NCBI GenBank assembly: GCA_033807695.1
Contig: CM066308.1
Location: 2,294,001-2,358,000 of the forward strand
DNA: 64,000 nt
DNA from: Daedaleopsis sinensis
Taxonomy: Eukaryota > Basidiomycota > Agaricomycetes > Polyporales > Polyporaceae
Direction: 5' to 3'
In this document: positions 12,409 through 24,352 of the stretch, piece after piece
Layout of the letters: each line of letters opens with the position of its first letter
How positions within the stretch are numbered: the first letter of the stretch is position 1
Made by a program: the position numbers and the translations under genes
Notes under the pieces: model-generated
What the model saw: the letters and a program-made list of their open reading frames with translations, nothing else
Databases searched by the model: none
What the model was told of the DNA's origin: nothing

Positions 12409-14503
12409 CTACTTCTTGGTATTCATCTTCGCCAACGCCTTCCCGCTCCTCACCCTCTTCCTCGGCTTCTCCTGGGCCTTCCCCTTGGCCGTCACCCCAT
12501 GCGGGCCCTTCTCGCTCGGCCGCTTCCGCACGCGCTCCCTATCCACGCCCCTCACGCCCTTGTCCGCGAGCGCCTTCGCGCGCTTCTTCGCGAGCCGCCG
12601 CGCAACGCGGTCCGCGTCCATCGCCTTCGCCTTCTTGCGCTCGTCCTTGGGCAGGTGCGCGAGCTTCGACCCGAGCTCGGGGTTGCCTTTGGGTATGTGC
12701 CTCGATGCGGGGACGAGGCGCGGACCTGTAGCGTTGCGCGGCGTGTTAGGGCGGGAGTGCGGGCCTTGCCCTTGCGATGAGGACTGGGCAGCAGGGGGGC
12801 GGGTCGGTCTAGAGGCGCGGAGCTTGGGGCCGCCGGGGAGGGTCTTGCAGCGCTGCACGCGCAGCTTGCGCTTCGCGAACTTGAGTTTGAGCTGGTCCAG
12901 CGCGAGGATCTCGTCGACGCACTCGCGATCCTGCGGGATCCGGTCCATGGTGAGGACGGAGGTGCATATAAATGTAGAGGGCGGGAGTCGCTCACCAGAA
13001 ATTGCACGTATGCAAAGCCCTTCCCGAGCTGCGTGTCCCTGTCGCGGATGATCCGGACACGCCTGACCCATGTCCGAGCACTGCTAGACTCGTCTCCCTC
13101 CCCTCCCTCACCCTCACTCTCCTCGTCTTCCTCATCGCTATCTTCTTCGCCTGTCTTCGCGCCAGGCTTGCCCCTCTCCTCGCACACCAGCGCCTCAAAG
13201 AACGCCCGCAGGTCCTCCTCCTTGCTCGTGAACTCCAGGTTCCCGACAAACACAGTCGCCTTCGGGTCCCCGCCCATCGCGCTCTCCGCGGCCACAGCCG
13301 TCTCGCCCTTCTTCACGACGTCGACGCGCAGCGTGCGCTCCATGAACACGCTCCCGTCGCCCTTCTCCGCACACACCTTCGCGGCCTCGTACGGGTCCAT
13401 CACCGGGGCGGGCGGGGCCACGTTGGCCGGGCGCGCCGCGAGCTCGGCCGCAGACGGCGGGTGCGCGAAGACGACGTACGCGTGCACGGCGTCCGCCTGC
13501 TCGTGGATCTCGTGCTTGATGAACGCGACGCGCTTCTTCTCCTGCGGGGTCAGGAAGCGCTTCGCGGGGACGGCCTCGGCCTCGTCTCTGTCGTCCCTGC
13601 GCCACGACGCGGCGCGCTCGCGGTCGTGTTCGCGGGACTTGGTTTTGGCCTTCGCCTTGTCCTTGTCCTTGTCGTCGTCCCCGGTCGGGAGCTCGGCGGT
13701 GGGCTTCTTGAAGGCGATGGACCGGAAGCGGACGGACTCGATTTTGGCGGAGGGGACGAACGAGAGGAGATGGCGTTTGAGCTGCTTCTGTGAGGGCTGC
13801 GAGCGTGGCATGGGTAAGGGGACGGGGTGCTCATACGGCGTCAGAGGTATATCGCAGACGTACCCGCGACTTCGTCACTTCTATCGCGACGTTCCCAACG
13901 AACACTGTCCTCGCATCTCGTTGCCCTGGGGTCTCTTCTGAGGGTATGGCTTTTGCTTTACCATTCCGCGACTGGCCCTTCGTATCGCTGCCCTTCAACA
14001 AAGACTCGTGCACCAGTTTTGACGGGTCTCCCTCCTCGTCTGAGTCGCTCGTGCCCGCATCTGGGGAGTCATCCTCGGCTGGTGCATCTCCTTCATATTC
14101 GCCATCCTCATCGCTATCGCTCGACTCCTCTACAGGTGTCTGTGTCCGCTTGGAGGACTTTTTGTGCGATTTCGAAGACGATGGTGTGACTAGCATAATG
14201 GGTGAGGACAGCCCTAGCAGACCAGCAGAGGGATTCGCGCACCTGGAGCGTCAGACTTTGAACGCTTGACTTTTGCAGCGGGCACATCCTCGGACGCCTT
14301 TCTCTTCTTGTCGGATGAGCTAGCTTTGATTGGAGCAGCATCAGGAGAGGGTGCCTACTCTTCGAGTCAGTGATACATAGTTCTGGGACGCAGTCGAGGA
14401 AACTTACGGGAGCGGTCGTCCGGAAGAGGTCGTCCAATCCCTTGTCGATTGTTTTCGCCTTGGCTTTGCTGGAGCCGGGCAGAAGAAAGGACGCTAGACT
14501 CAT
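12409..14503 (-). CDS. NOP12: Nucleolar RNA-binding protein Nop12-like (two RRMs)
   Basis: Five exons join in phase: 14503-14408, 14354-14243, 14189-13864, 13796-12996 and 12930-12409, giving 618 residues. An acidic Ser/Asp/Glu-rich N-terminal part precedes a first RRM whose RNP2 is RTVFVGNVAI (about residue 165) and which is split by a long charged insert. A second RRM starts at ATVFVGNLEF (about residue 358) and ends in GKGFAYVQF, with an acidic insert. The C-terminal tail is very rich in Lys and Arg (KFAKRKLRVQRC, RKRVRSGK). This arrangement matches fungal Nop12, a nucleolar factor in pre-25S rRNA processing. The reverse complement is extensively open in other frames because of high GC. 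Confidence 0.87.
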
Positions 14504-15942
14504 GAGGTATTGTAGCAGGAGTAAGCTTGTAGCAACAGCCCTTCCGTGGTCGATGAGAGATTGTGAGAGTCCGACAGCCTGACGTTTCGGAGGACCTCAA
14601 GCAAATTCGTCTTGCCTCATTTCGCCCAAACGCCCGATTCCCGATACGGACATTGGCGCTGGAGCGCCAATCAAACACGAGGCTACCAAACACCTCCCCG
14701 GCGCTACTATATATCCTCAGGCAGGATCACGGAGATGTTGCCCTCATGCGAACATGGGAGGATCTCAGAAGGCAAATTTGTCATATACTCTAGCGAAGAC
14801 TCCTTTTACTTACTGTGTTGTGCATGAGGGCCGAATGCTTTGGCACGTGATCATCTGAAAATCAGCTACCTAAGCCTCTGGTTGTTCTGGCAGAGTATGG
14901 GGAGGGGATGTCATGCTACACTGTGCTAACATGTGTGCAGATATACTCACCGCTAATATTGAGATGGCTTGCCGTGAAAAACGTCTCCTCTATATGTACA
15001 CATAGCCCTACGATAGGGCACAGCCCTCATCTATTTTCGCATGGTTTGTCCCGTCCCCATAGGTATTAAAGGTTTCGCAAACTCTCTACACCCAAAGATT
15101 TTCTTATCCCCGAGACCGTGAACGGTATCGAGCACGCTCGCCTCGGCGTAGCGAAAAGTCTAGAAGTGATGCTCGTCAATCTGAGACGAGCTTGGCAGTC
15201 CCCTTCACAAATTAATGTCGGACGTATATCGGGCATGCAGATGCCTTCGGCGTGTCCGTGCCCACCGCACGCTGTGGCCCGAACAAAGGCTTCCCAGCGA
15301 GGAATCCTTCGAGTCTTGACTGCCCCATGCTCAGAATCCCGTACACTGTCTCATCGAACGGCGGGCTTTGGTACGCGAGCCATGCTGGAGCTGAGGGTAC
15401 TGAGTATGTCAGACGAGATCTGACAACGTTCTCCACTCCCGCTCTCTCGGACGTTTTGTCTGTCTTTTGCTGCTTCTTCTCGCTCCACACGTCGCTTTAC
15501 ATAAAGCTTATAAGTAGCCCATCACCTTCACAGGCCATTTCACACTTACCGCGCGCTACAGCCTGAAGTGAGCACATCTCCGACCTGCCCCCTGGGCTCG
15601 CCATGCTCTTGCGGCCTCGTTGGGATCGAGCATGGCTGGACAGGGCTGGACATATGATGAGCGAGAACAGACCCCAGCGGGCGTAGCAAGGAGTGCGTGA
15701 AACAATGTGATCACGGTCCACGGAGCTCAACAGGATCGCACCACAGATCTATGTTCTCACACAGACGCCCATGCCCCACATCGGCGCAAGCGTCGCGTGC
15801 ACGAGGCGTATATAAACTCCATCCCTCCCTTCTCGTCCTGCAGCGAACCGTCTCATTGCTCTCGTTCCCAAGCTCTGAGTAGTCGTCTTCCGTCGCGCCC
15901 GCCTCGCTCACCTCTTCTCCACTCACGCTCACGCTTACGACC
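14504..15942. other. Intergenic, 1.4 kb
   Basis: Holds the promoter of NOP12 at the left and of the Kre9-like gene at the right, including a TATA box at 15809. ORFs at 15118-15566 lack domains and splice support. Confidence 0.5.
15809..15815 (+). promoter_or_regulatory. TATA box of the Kre9-like gene
   Basis: TATATAA lies 134 bp upstream of the ATG and is followed by a CT-rich leader with alternating C and T tracts, the usual context of strongly expressed basidiomycete genes. Confidence 0.55.
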
Positions 15943-16527
15943 ATGTTCAAGTCCGTCATGCAGTTCTCCCTCTTCACCTTCATCCTCTCCCTTTTCGCTG
16001 TTGCGTGTGCTCTCCCGGTCGCCGTGCGCGATGTCTTCGTACCTCCCGTGACGAGCCCTAGCACCGGTACCATCTGGACTGTCGGTACGCAGCAAAACGT
16101 CACTTGGTGAGTGTTGATTCCATTTGTGTTCGGTTGAGGGCGCTCACGGTGGTTTAGGGACACCTCGAACGCCCCGGACCAGATCACCAACCCAGTCGGC
16201 AAAATCGTTCTCGCCAAGGGTGGCCTCCTGGACTTCGGTACGTGCAACCATTGTCTCTGTTCTACCATAGAGACGTTATCGATGGTCGCCGTGTTGTAGA
16301 ACACCCTTTGGCCGAAGGTTTCTCCATCCTGCTTGGCACTTACGAGGTGACGGTCCCGCAAGTTGACTCCGGTGTCGACTACACCATAGTCTGTGAGTAC
16401 CATCAGCTTGCTGTTCTTACTCCCCGAGTTGACAAGTTGGATAGTGTTCGGAGACTCGGGCAACGACAGCGGCGAGTTTAGCATCGTCCCGGCAGCTCCT
16501 ACCCTTGAAGTCGAACTCAGCATTTGA
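15943..16527 (+). CDS. Small secreted Kre9/Knh1-like (Ser-Thr-rich GPI family N-domain) protein
   Basis: Four exons: 15943-16106, 16158-16237, 16300-16392 and 16445-16527; 139 residues. A clear signal peptide (MFKSVMQFSLFTFILSLF, then a small-residue cleavage region) is followed by a beta-sandwich-like domain. It holds PPVTSPSTGTIWTVGTQQNV, WDTSNAPDQI, a KIVLAKGG strand, GTYEVTVPQVDSGVDYTIV and FGDSGNDSGEFSI. These blocks are typical of the Kre9/Knh1-type N-terminal domain found in many extracellular fungal proteins. There is no Ser/Thr-rich extension and no C-terminal hydrophobic GPI signal, so the protein is probably freely secreted. The cell-wall beta-1,6-glucan role known for yeast Kre9 cannot be assumed. 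Confidence 0.83.
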
Positions 16528-17888
16528 ACGAATGCCGAGTGGTGAAATCTCACCTTCCATGACTGTACATGCCATTCACGTCGAGCCACGCTGCAACACG
16601 CCTTACGATACGCTTTCCTGATAGTGGACTTTTTCGGACTTCGTAAAACTGTTTTCTCTTCACATCCACGGACCTACGGACTTTTTCTCGAGCATTTTCT
16701 ACTAATCGATGCTGACCATTGCAATTGGGTTCGTCGAACGTATAGTGCACAGAAAGAAACCATGTACTATATTCGTACCATATTACAAATCCTGACATGG
16801 TCATGGACCGTCATCGTCCGGGATTGCATGAGTGACGAGAAGACGGATCATACGTACAGACAGTCTTATCGCGCGAAGGTGTACCATGCACCTACCTGGC
16901 GAAGGCCGCGTTGACAAAGAACCTTGCCATGCACCATGTTGACGTTGACATTGATGGACACTGGGAATGGAAGAGGTGAATGAGAATGAGAAGTTGATGG
17001 GGTTGTGAAGATGTGGAACAATGAAGTCTCAGCAAAAAAAGGGGTCGTCACGCCCGCCTCGATAGTATCGAGACAGGTTGGGCTCATTAAATCATTTGTG
17101 TTTTGTAAATCATCGACAGAAGGAGGGGAGGGGAGGGCACGAGGGAAGCAGCGACTCACCGTGATCTGGACCGGTGTACGGTTCGATCGTAATCCGTACA
17201 TCTCCAAAAGCGAGGCCATGAGCCATGCTACAGTGGGCAAACGAGCGGCATGCGAAGGTCGCTGCCCAGGGTTGCATGCGGATGTGTCTCTTCTCGGCGA
17301 GAGGGTTCTAGCGCAAGGGTTCGCTGCGGAACGTAGAGCGAAGCCATGGGGCTCGGCCACAACGTTCTGTGATTACCGATAACTAAGCAGGTACGTTGCT
17401 ACTGGAGTGCATGCTGTGTAAGCGCACGATGAGCATGCCTATGTTCATTGATACCTGCAGATGAGAGCGACGTACCATGCTTTCAGCTATCGATCGATAG
17501 TTGCGTTAGTCCATTCAGATAACTTCCTTCACTTCTAGCCGCTCTTTCATCGCAGTAGCAGAGTGACAGCCACAACGGTGAGAAGAAGACGACATCAGAT
17601 TATTCAACGATCGTGCAGTGGGCGAGGATGGAGGTGGATGATCATGGAAAGAAAGAGAGACTCGGAGGAGAGAAAAAGAGTCAAAATTTCTTTTGGCGTT
17701 GGCGTCTACATGAACGCGGACATGTGACTCAATCGCGCTACGCGACCGTTACCACGGTTGAAGCGGACGTGCTCCGCGGCCTGCAGGTAAGCGGCACGAT
17801 TCAGTTCAGTTCAAACGTCTCCGAGTCTCCGACTGCGCAAGGCCTGCAGGATTCAAGAAGAGATCGAAACCCGACAGCAATAACGACA
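16528..17888. other. Intergenic, 1.4 kb
   Basis: 3' flank of the Kre9-like gene and promoter side of the kinesin gene. The frame upstream of the kinesin start is open back to 17613, but those residues look non-coding. No other gene is supported. Confidence 0.5.
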
Positions 17889-20819
17889 ATGTCAACAGGT
17901 AGCAAACTCGTCCGCCCCACCCCCTTCACGCCCAAACGAAATCCCGGCCTCTCGATCGCTACGGGCACAGACGACGACTCTCGTCTGCCCCGCTCGACAA
18001 CCCCGAGCTTGCTCAACTCGAGCAAGAAGTACAAGGCACCCCTCTCTTCCGAGTCCCGCACCCGCCTGAAGTCCGCGTTCGGGTCCGTACCCCCAACTCC
18101 TTCACGCAGCAAAAGCCGGGATGGGAGCCGCCCGAAGACGCCTCTCTCTCCGCGGAAGGGCACGGAGAGCCCGCTGCTCGTGCCCTCCGTGAGCGAGATG
18201 GATGTGAGCAGGATAGACCCGGAGGAGGCGCTTGTGGACTTCGAGACCGTGGACGGCGATGTGTCGTTGGACATCGACGAGGCGATGTTGCGGTCAGAGT
18301 ACGGGAAAGAGGACAAGGTGCTGGTATCTATCAGGTGCGTCCATGGCACAGCAGGAGTGTGAGTGTGTGGTGGAGCCAACGGTCGTGTGCAGGATACGAC
18401 CATCGGACAATCCCTCTGCTTGGGACCTTATGACGGCGACACATCCAAAGACCATCAAGCTACAGCAACAGCACTTGAAATCCTCCGCTACTCCGCCTCA
18501 AGACTTCCGCTTTGATGAGATCCTTACGGGGTCTGAGAACAAGCCCGTGTACAACGCAGTCGCCCGCAGCCATGTCTGCGCGGCCATGGACGGGTTCAAC
18601 GCCGTCATCTTCGCGTATGGCCAAACGGCCAGTGGCAAAACTTTCACTCTCGTACGCCGCACTCTCTGCATCCCTCATGTACACGCGCTCACGCTCTTCA
18701 TAGTCCGGAGACGAAGATCAGCCAGGTATCATTCCACGCGCGATGAAGGACGTTTTCGCGTACATCAAGCGCACGCCCACGCGGGAGTACCTCCTCCGGT
18801 GCTCCTACCTCGAGATATACAACGAGGCGATCCACGACCTCCTCGCGCCCCCGTCCTCCTCCGTCTCCCAGCCGGTGCAGATCCAGGGATCCGGCGCGAA
18901 CGTCATCCTCACCCCGCTCCGCGAGGAGGTCGTGACGAGCCTGAAAAGCGTGCACCAAGTCTTGCAGCGCGGCGAGGGCAACCGGCGCACGGCGAGCACA
19001 GACTGGAACGAGCGCAGCAGTCGCAGCCACAGCGTCTTCCGGCTCGTCATCGAGAGTAGAGAGCGGGGCAGCGGCGGCGGTGGAGATGACGTTCCGAGTG
19101 GTCGCACTACGCCCGGGTTCAGACCGCCTACTCCCGGTGGACCCCGCTTGCAGGCGCGTGGCGGGAGGAGCGTTCAGACGTCTGTTCTGGTGAGCCATAT
19201 CGTTCCTGAAGCTTGTACGATGACTTAACCCCACTCTTATGTAGAGCTTGATCGATTTGGCCGGCTCCGAAAAAGCGACATCTGACAAGGAACGGACAAG
19301 AGAAGGCAAGTACATCAACACTAGGTGTGTGGACAGCCCGGTCGCGAGTTTGGTCGGTCGCTCATTGAGCGTTCTCAGTTTGCTCACCCTGGGCTCGGTC
19401 ATCTCGACTCTTGCGGAGAATTCTGCAAAGAGCAAGGCGTGAGCTTCATGGCTTCCCTCAGTATCTGCACGCGCGCTGACAGCGCGACCTGCAACAGCGA
19501 CCATGTCCCCTTCCGGAACTCGAAGCTGACACGTATGCTCCAGCCCTCCCTCGCCGGCAACGCGCGCATATCCGTCATCTGCACCATCAACCCCGACGCG
19601 TCCGCGATCGCCGAGTCCACCTCCACGCTCCTCTTCGCGCAGCGCATCAAGAAGGTGCAGCTGCACGCGCAGAAGAAGGAGATCGTCGACACCGACGCGC
19701 TCCTCGAGCGCTACCGCAAGGAGATCGAGGAGCTCAAGAAGCGGCTCTCCGAGAAGGAGAAGGACGCGCCCGTCAAGTCCCGCAGGCTGTCCGCGCGCGA
19801 GCAGCTCGACGAGAGCCTCGCGATGGACAACCTGAACGCGCGCATCAGGCAGCTCACGAAGCTGATCCTCACGAGCCAGACAGTGGACGAGAACAAGGGC
19901 GACGAGAGCCGTCCCGCGAGTCCCGCCAAGATCGACTTCGACATGTCTCCGTATCAGGTCAGTGTTTGCACTGTCACTGAGTCTGCATGCGCGGATATGA
20001 GGCGCTGATCCGCCTGCGCGACAGCTCCAACAAGAGCTGCTTGCCGCGCGGCGGCAGATCGACACGCAGGCGACGCAGATCCTCTCGCTCGAGGCCGCGC
20101 TGCTCGCGCGGCCGCAGCTACCACCCGACGCGCCCGATAGCGAGAAGGACAAGGTGCTCATGGAGCAAACGAAGACGATCCGCGAGCTCGAGATCGTGGT
20201 CAAGGGCTACGAGGAGAATCTCGGCGAGCCGCTGCGCGCGGTGCGCGAGGACGTCGAGAAGGAGTGGATTGCGCGTCTCGAGAAGGAGACGCGGCTCCGT
20301 GAGGAGAAGCAGGTGTGGGCGGAAGAGCTCGTCAAGCAGCTGGACAAGGAGCGCAAGGTGGGCGTCGTGCTCGCACTCTCACTGGTCTCGGGCATTGCTG
20401 AAGTTGTGTACGTGCGTGCATAGTTGCGCATGAAGCTCGAGGAGGAGCGCCAGGCGCTCGCGGCGTTTGTCAAGAAGTTCGACTCGCTCGGGCTCGGGGG
20501 CCCCGTGTTCCCCGTGTCCAAGCTCCAGCCCCCAATGCCGACGCCGGGAGGTGCAGCGGCACTCTTTGCGCAGCGCAAGCTGACGCAGAGGGTGGAACCT
20601 ATCTTGCCTCCCGTCACCGAGTCTGAGTCCCCTCTCCGGCTGGCCAGTACCGCGCCGAGTCTGCTTGAGGAGGAGTGGGACGGGGGCGAGGACGTTAGCA
20701 TCGAGCTTGAGAAGGCGGTCGTCATCTCCTCTCCGACCAAGAACATATTCCCGACGCGGAAGGGGTCGCAGAGCCCTGTGCGGGAGATCCTTGGCGAGAA
20801 GGAGAACCTGCCTGTATAG
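17889..20819 (+). CDS. Kinesin motor protein, kinesin-7/Kip2-like
   Basis: Eight exons close in frame: 17889-18334, 18393-18651, 18704-19189, 19245-19324, 19379-19438, 19498-19957, 20025-20357 and 20424-20819; 839 residues. A Ser/Pro/Arg-rich extension of ~130 residues precedes the motor domain. The motor has the P-loop GQTASGKT (residues 225-232), switch I NERSSRSHS (337-345), switch II DLAGSE (401-406) and HVPFRNSKLTRMLQPSLAGN. After the motor come helical Glu/Lys/Leu-rich segments predicted to form coiled coil, then a Pro/Ser tail ending GEKENLPV. The long N-terminal extension, motor block sequence and short stalk fit fungal Kip2, a plus-end kinesin that delivers microtubule tip factors. 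Assignment to the class is by eye; assignment as a kinesin is certain. Confidence 0.93.
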
Positions 20820-21153
20820 GAATGATTGTCATGACTATACCACCATTTTGCTTTTGGAAGTGCTTTGCTGTTGCTAAGGTATGTCGCTCATTCACTTCCT
20901 ACCAGGAGAACGCTTTGAGGACTGATGGATGGATGGCAGATTATACTACTGCTTATGATGCATTCAGTGCGCAGTGCGCCCATGTACGACCCATTACCCT
21001 TTGAGGACACTACTGCATACTCATCTGTACACACGACTGGATATCAACGACGGATCAGAAGCTTCTTTTGACTCCTCTGCCATGGTTATACATAAGATCC
21101 TGATTCAATACGGTGCTCTCCAAGATACAAATGCTCGAACCTAGTTGCCGAGG
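20820..21153. other. Intergenic between convergent genes
   Basis: 3' flanks of the kinesin and GNAT genes. Nothing else is recognised. Confidence 0.55.
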
Positions 21154-21687
21154 TCAACACGATTTTGAGGTACGTTCCCAGTGCATGATACACGTTCTCT
21201 CCTCTCTCGGTTCCTCTAGCCCCAGCGACAAACACGCCCCGGCGCCGTCGACCAACCGGAATCCGCATTTCTCGTAGAACCTCCTAGCCCGCTCGTTCTT
21301 CTCGAACACAGTCACCCACAACCCCCGCTGCGCCCAATCGCTCTGGATCGCCTCCATGAGCTGGCTCCCGTACCCTCGCCCGCTCAAGCCGACCTTGACG
21401 AAGAACATGTCGAGCTCGTCCGCATCCCCACTCGGACCCCCGCCGGGCTTGACGTTCCCGTACGCGACGATCTCGCCCGTGTGCAGCTCGAGCACGTATG
21501 TCTGGTGCGAGCGTGGCGGGAAGAGCCGCTTCGAGAGGATGGCTTCGATTTTGTCGAGTGCGTAGCAGGGGTCGGCGGAGAAGGGGGCGTCGGGCAGGGA
21601 GGTGTCGACGGAGTCGACGAACAGCGGGGCGATCTGCTCGATGTCGGACTCCATTGCGGGGCGGACTATGGGGGACATGAGGATCAT
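21154..21687 (-). CDS. GNAT-family N-acetyltransferase
   Basis: A single-exon ORF of 177 residues from the ATG at 21687. An in-frame TTG two codons earlier is not used as a start here. The N-terminus VRPAMESDIEQIAPLF is the usual first strand and helix of GNAT enzymes. Strands with QTYVLELHTGEIVAYGNV follow. Motif A is MFFVKVGLSGRGYGSQLM, with the R-G-x-G acetyl-CoA pyrophosphate loop. Motif B is NERARRFYEKCGFR. The acceptor substrate cannot be read from sequence. A short intron near the 3' end is not needed to complete the fold. Confidence 0.85.
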   Translation of the reverse strand: MILMSPIVRPAMESDIEQIAPLFVDSVDTSLPDAPFSADPCYALDKIEAILSKRLFPPRSHQTYVLELHTGEIVAYGNVKPGGGPSGDADELDMFFVKVGLSGRGYGSQLMEAIQSDWAQRGLWVTVFEKNERARRFYEKCGFRLVDGAGACLSLGLEEPREERTCIMHWERTSKSC

Positions 21688-22242
21688 CGTCAAGCCAAGT
21701 GGTGTGTCTTTGCGGGGTTGCCGTTAGCCCAGCGCGCTGACAGATTGCGACCGTAGGACTCACTTGTGCTACTAACTTGCAGTACTACTACCAGTACTGG
21801 GTGATCAAGATACACGAGTAATTGTGGGTATGTGGGGATATAGGCTGATCGAGCTGCTGTGCCCTTACTCGCTGCTTGCTCGCTTTTATGTCGAGCGGTG
21901 GGAGCGTACGTGTCCCTCTAGTCCCGCGCGCAGGCAGGTGCTACGCGCGGACCATGACCGCTGCGCAGCGCTCAGAGGAGGACCGTGACTGCGGAAGTGT
22001 ATGCTGCAGCAACATTGTCAGAAATGTATGTATGCGTACTGCTCTGGTCCATGCAGTTCATGTCTTGATGGGGATTGCACAGTTTTGCTCCGCAGCCCAG
22101 TCAGATATCTGGATGTAGCTGCGGGCGCTTGTCTTCCTTCTCTGCAGCCGCAATGAGGTCGAATCCACATGCCAATGGAACTCAATCGACATATTGTAAA
22201 TGAAGTAGGTGTATGCCAAAATGTCCCAGGAGGATACCATAC
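21688..22242. other. Intergenic
   Basis: Promoter side of the GNAT gene and 3' flank of GST-A. No supported gene. Confidence 0.5.
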
Positions 22243-23107
22243 TCAACCCTCCAAATTGCTACCAGCGTCGACTGCCTCGTACTTTGTAAACTCCTGCAGG
22301 AACCTCGCCCAGAATCCCTCATCCCACGATATGACATCCCTCCACTCCCGACTATCCTCTCCGCATACGCGCTTCAGCCATGCCAGCCAGGAAGCGATGG
22401 TGATATCCGCGTACAATATCCTTCCGCCGCCGCCCGCGAAGAGGACCTTACCCGGAACCCCATCCGCCTCGATCCATTCTCTGAACATATGCAGCGCGTT
22501 CTCAACGCTCTTCCAGTGCTTCCCCCATTCCTCGCTGCCCGTCTGCGGATAGTCTTCCAGCCTGACTCCAGAGTAGGTTTCATTCTTGCGCCGGTACCGC
22601 TCCGCGGTACGGGGGTTCTGCTGCGCATAGGTCCGGTAGACACCGACACTCAACACGTCCGCAATGAACGCGTCACTGAACGCCTGCGCGAACGCTGCGT
22701 GCAGCGAGATCGTCTCCTTTGGCAGGAGCTCGGGAGTGGAAGGATACGTCTTGTCGAGATACTGCGCGATAGTGGCTGAATCGGAGACGGCCGTATGCGT
22801 GTTCGGGTCGTAGATCATGGGCACTGTGTAGAGCGGGGCCCCGTCAGGGTATCTGGACGTGGGCGCCGCCCCCACTCGCTCGGAGATTAGACGGAGGTCC
22901 GGTGCCTCGACCCAGACGGTCCTGTAGGGGATTCCCTTGATGTTGAGGCAGAACCTGGGTTAGGTCAAGTGAGTCTTCAATTCGGTGCATGTCAACCGCA
23001 CGGTCTTGTCGAACTAGAGCTCACCTAGTTTTCCAGGTATTCGGCGACCACGTCTTGTCTGGTGCAGCGTTACCGGGCATGTCGTAGAGGATGATGGGCT
23101 CGGACAT
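22243..23107 (-). CDS. Glutathione S-transferase, fungal etherase (GTE)-like (GST-A)
   Basis: Two exons, 23107-23025 and 22954-22243; 264 residues. The thioredoxin-like N-domain begins MSEPIILYDMPG and contains WSPNTWKTR, FCLNIKGIPYRTVWVE, the cis-Pro strand YTVPMIYDPNT and the glutathione-binding DS in VSDSATIAQYLDKTYPS. The all-helical C-domain follows and ends with KYEAVDAGSNLEG. The WSPNTWKTR...LNIKG block and the YDPNT/DS spacing are those of the basidiomycete etherase-like class related to bacterial LigE/LigF beta-etherases. Substrates in fungi are mostly unknown; aromatic or lignin-derived compounds are an inference. The single phase-2 intron after ...KTR is shared by all GSTs in this window. 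Conserved Gly-rich insert GGGG before the last helices is specific to this copy. Confidence 0.9.
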
Positions 23108-23445
23108 TGCTGCGGGGACAAGATGGAGGAATTTGACGCAAGTGCGAAAAATAAATGTCGTGCCCTATAAAGCGGTTGAAAACGGCCATGGCTATACACG
23201 GCCATGGACACCGACGGCCATAGTGAGGCTAGGTTCGCCTAATTCTTAGACATGGGCGTAACACCCGATCGGAACCAGGCATGGGCCGATTACTTACACG
23301 CCCATCTGCGATCCACCGGAAGTTCGAGCGGTTCTTGTCGTCTTCTCCAGCTGGAAGGATGACACCAATCAAAAGGTCAAGATGCGGGCACGGAAGTTGC
23401 GGGCTATCGTACATCAGGTTTGGTTCCAACGTCAAGCTTCAAGTT
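23108..23445. other. Intergenic between GST-A and GST-B
   Basis: Promoter of GST-A and 3' flank of GST-B. A near-repeat of GGCCATGG strings is seen around 23188-23222. No gene. Confidence 0.5.
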
Positions 23446-24299
23446 TCAGACCTCCAGATCTTCTCCCTCGTCCACAGCCTCGTACTTCTCGAACGCCGCC
23501 ATGAACCTCCCCCACCGCCCGTCGTCCCAGGCCAACATATCCTTCCACTCCTGACTTTCTTCTCCGAACGGCTTCTTGAACCACATGTACAACCCGGCAA
23601 TCGTCATGTCTGCATACGTGATGCCGACCTCGTCGCCCATGAAGAACAGCTTCTTCGTCCCGTCCGCCTCCAGCCACTCTGTGATCTTGTGCATCCCCTT
23701 CTGCATAGATGCCCAGAGCTGCGCCCGCTCCTCGGGCGTGCGCTCCGCAAGGTTGACACCGGCCTTCTCTCGCGTCTGGCGAAAGTACGGCTTGCTCTTC
23801 TCCCGAAGCGTGTGCCAGAACACAGCCGGGTATATGAGGCCTGCGATGCAACCTTTAGGGAACGCGCCCCAGAAGGCGTCCTCGAACGCCGCGGTCAGCG
23901 CGTCCGCTTCGGCGGGGATGATTCGCGGGGTGTCCGGGTAGGTTTTGTCGAGGTAGCGGGCGATGGCGACGGAATCGATCACAGCAGTGCCTGTGTTGGG
24001 GTCGGAGATGACGGGGAGTGTGTAAAGGGGGGAGCCGTCCGGAGAGCGATCGGCCGCTTGGAGGCCGAGCTTCTTGCAAAGGGGCTCGATGTCTGGGTAC
24101 TCGACCCAAACGGTTTTGTATGGGATGCCCTTGATATTCAGGCAGAACCTGTGTGTCGGAGGTGCATTAGTTTAATCGATGTTCGGTGAACAGGGGATTA
24201 GCAAGGGTTTGACCTCGTCTTCCATGTGTATCGTGACCATGCCTCCTTTTTTCCTCTGACATTGCCGGGGATGTCGTAAAAGATGAGCGGTTCTGGCAT
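23446..24299 (-). CDS. Glutathione S-transferase, etherase-like, altered N-terminal motif (GST-B)
   Basis: Two exons, 24299-24214 and 24148-23446; 262 residues. It is close to GST-D across the C-domain (shared YPAVFWHTLREKS, KLFFMGD, ITYADM/I, FKKPFGEES-type blocks, ending KYEAVDEGEDLEV). The first exon encodes AWSRYTWKTR where every other copy has WSPNT, so the PN pair in the presumed active-site loop is replaced by RY. The first-exon donor reads GTCAAA, a weak match to the GTRNGT pattern of its neighbours. The rest of the frame is intact, including LPVISDPNT and the DS of IDSVAIARYLDKTYPD. It could be an enzyme with changed chemistry or a gene starting to decay. A TATA box is well placed upstream. 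Confidence 0.85.
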
Positions 24300-24345
24300 G
24301 ATGATAGGAATACTGGAGTGGTTCGAAGTTGCATCAACTCACTAG

Positions 24346-24352
24346 TTATATA
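24346..24352 (-). promoter_or_regulatory. TATA box of GST-B
   Basis: TATATAA on the reverse strand, about 47 bp upstream of the ATG at 24299. Confidence 0.5.

Noticed and set aside
13002..13793. Long forward ORFs opposite NOP12 (also 13033-13941)
   Set aside because: Antisense shadows with low-complexity Leu/Arg or Ser content; the reverse strand carries two RRMs.
17613..17888. Upstream start for the kinesin at 17613
   Set aside because: The extra 92 residues look like translated leader sequence; the ATG at 17889 begins the Ser/Pro-rich part that matches the rest.
18698..20203. 501-codon reverse-strand ORF opposite the kinesin
   Set aside because: It is an antisense shadow produced by GC-rich third positions; it lacks domains and the forward strand encodes a clear kinesin with matching splice sites.
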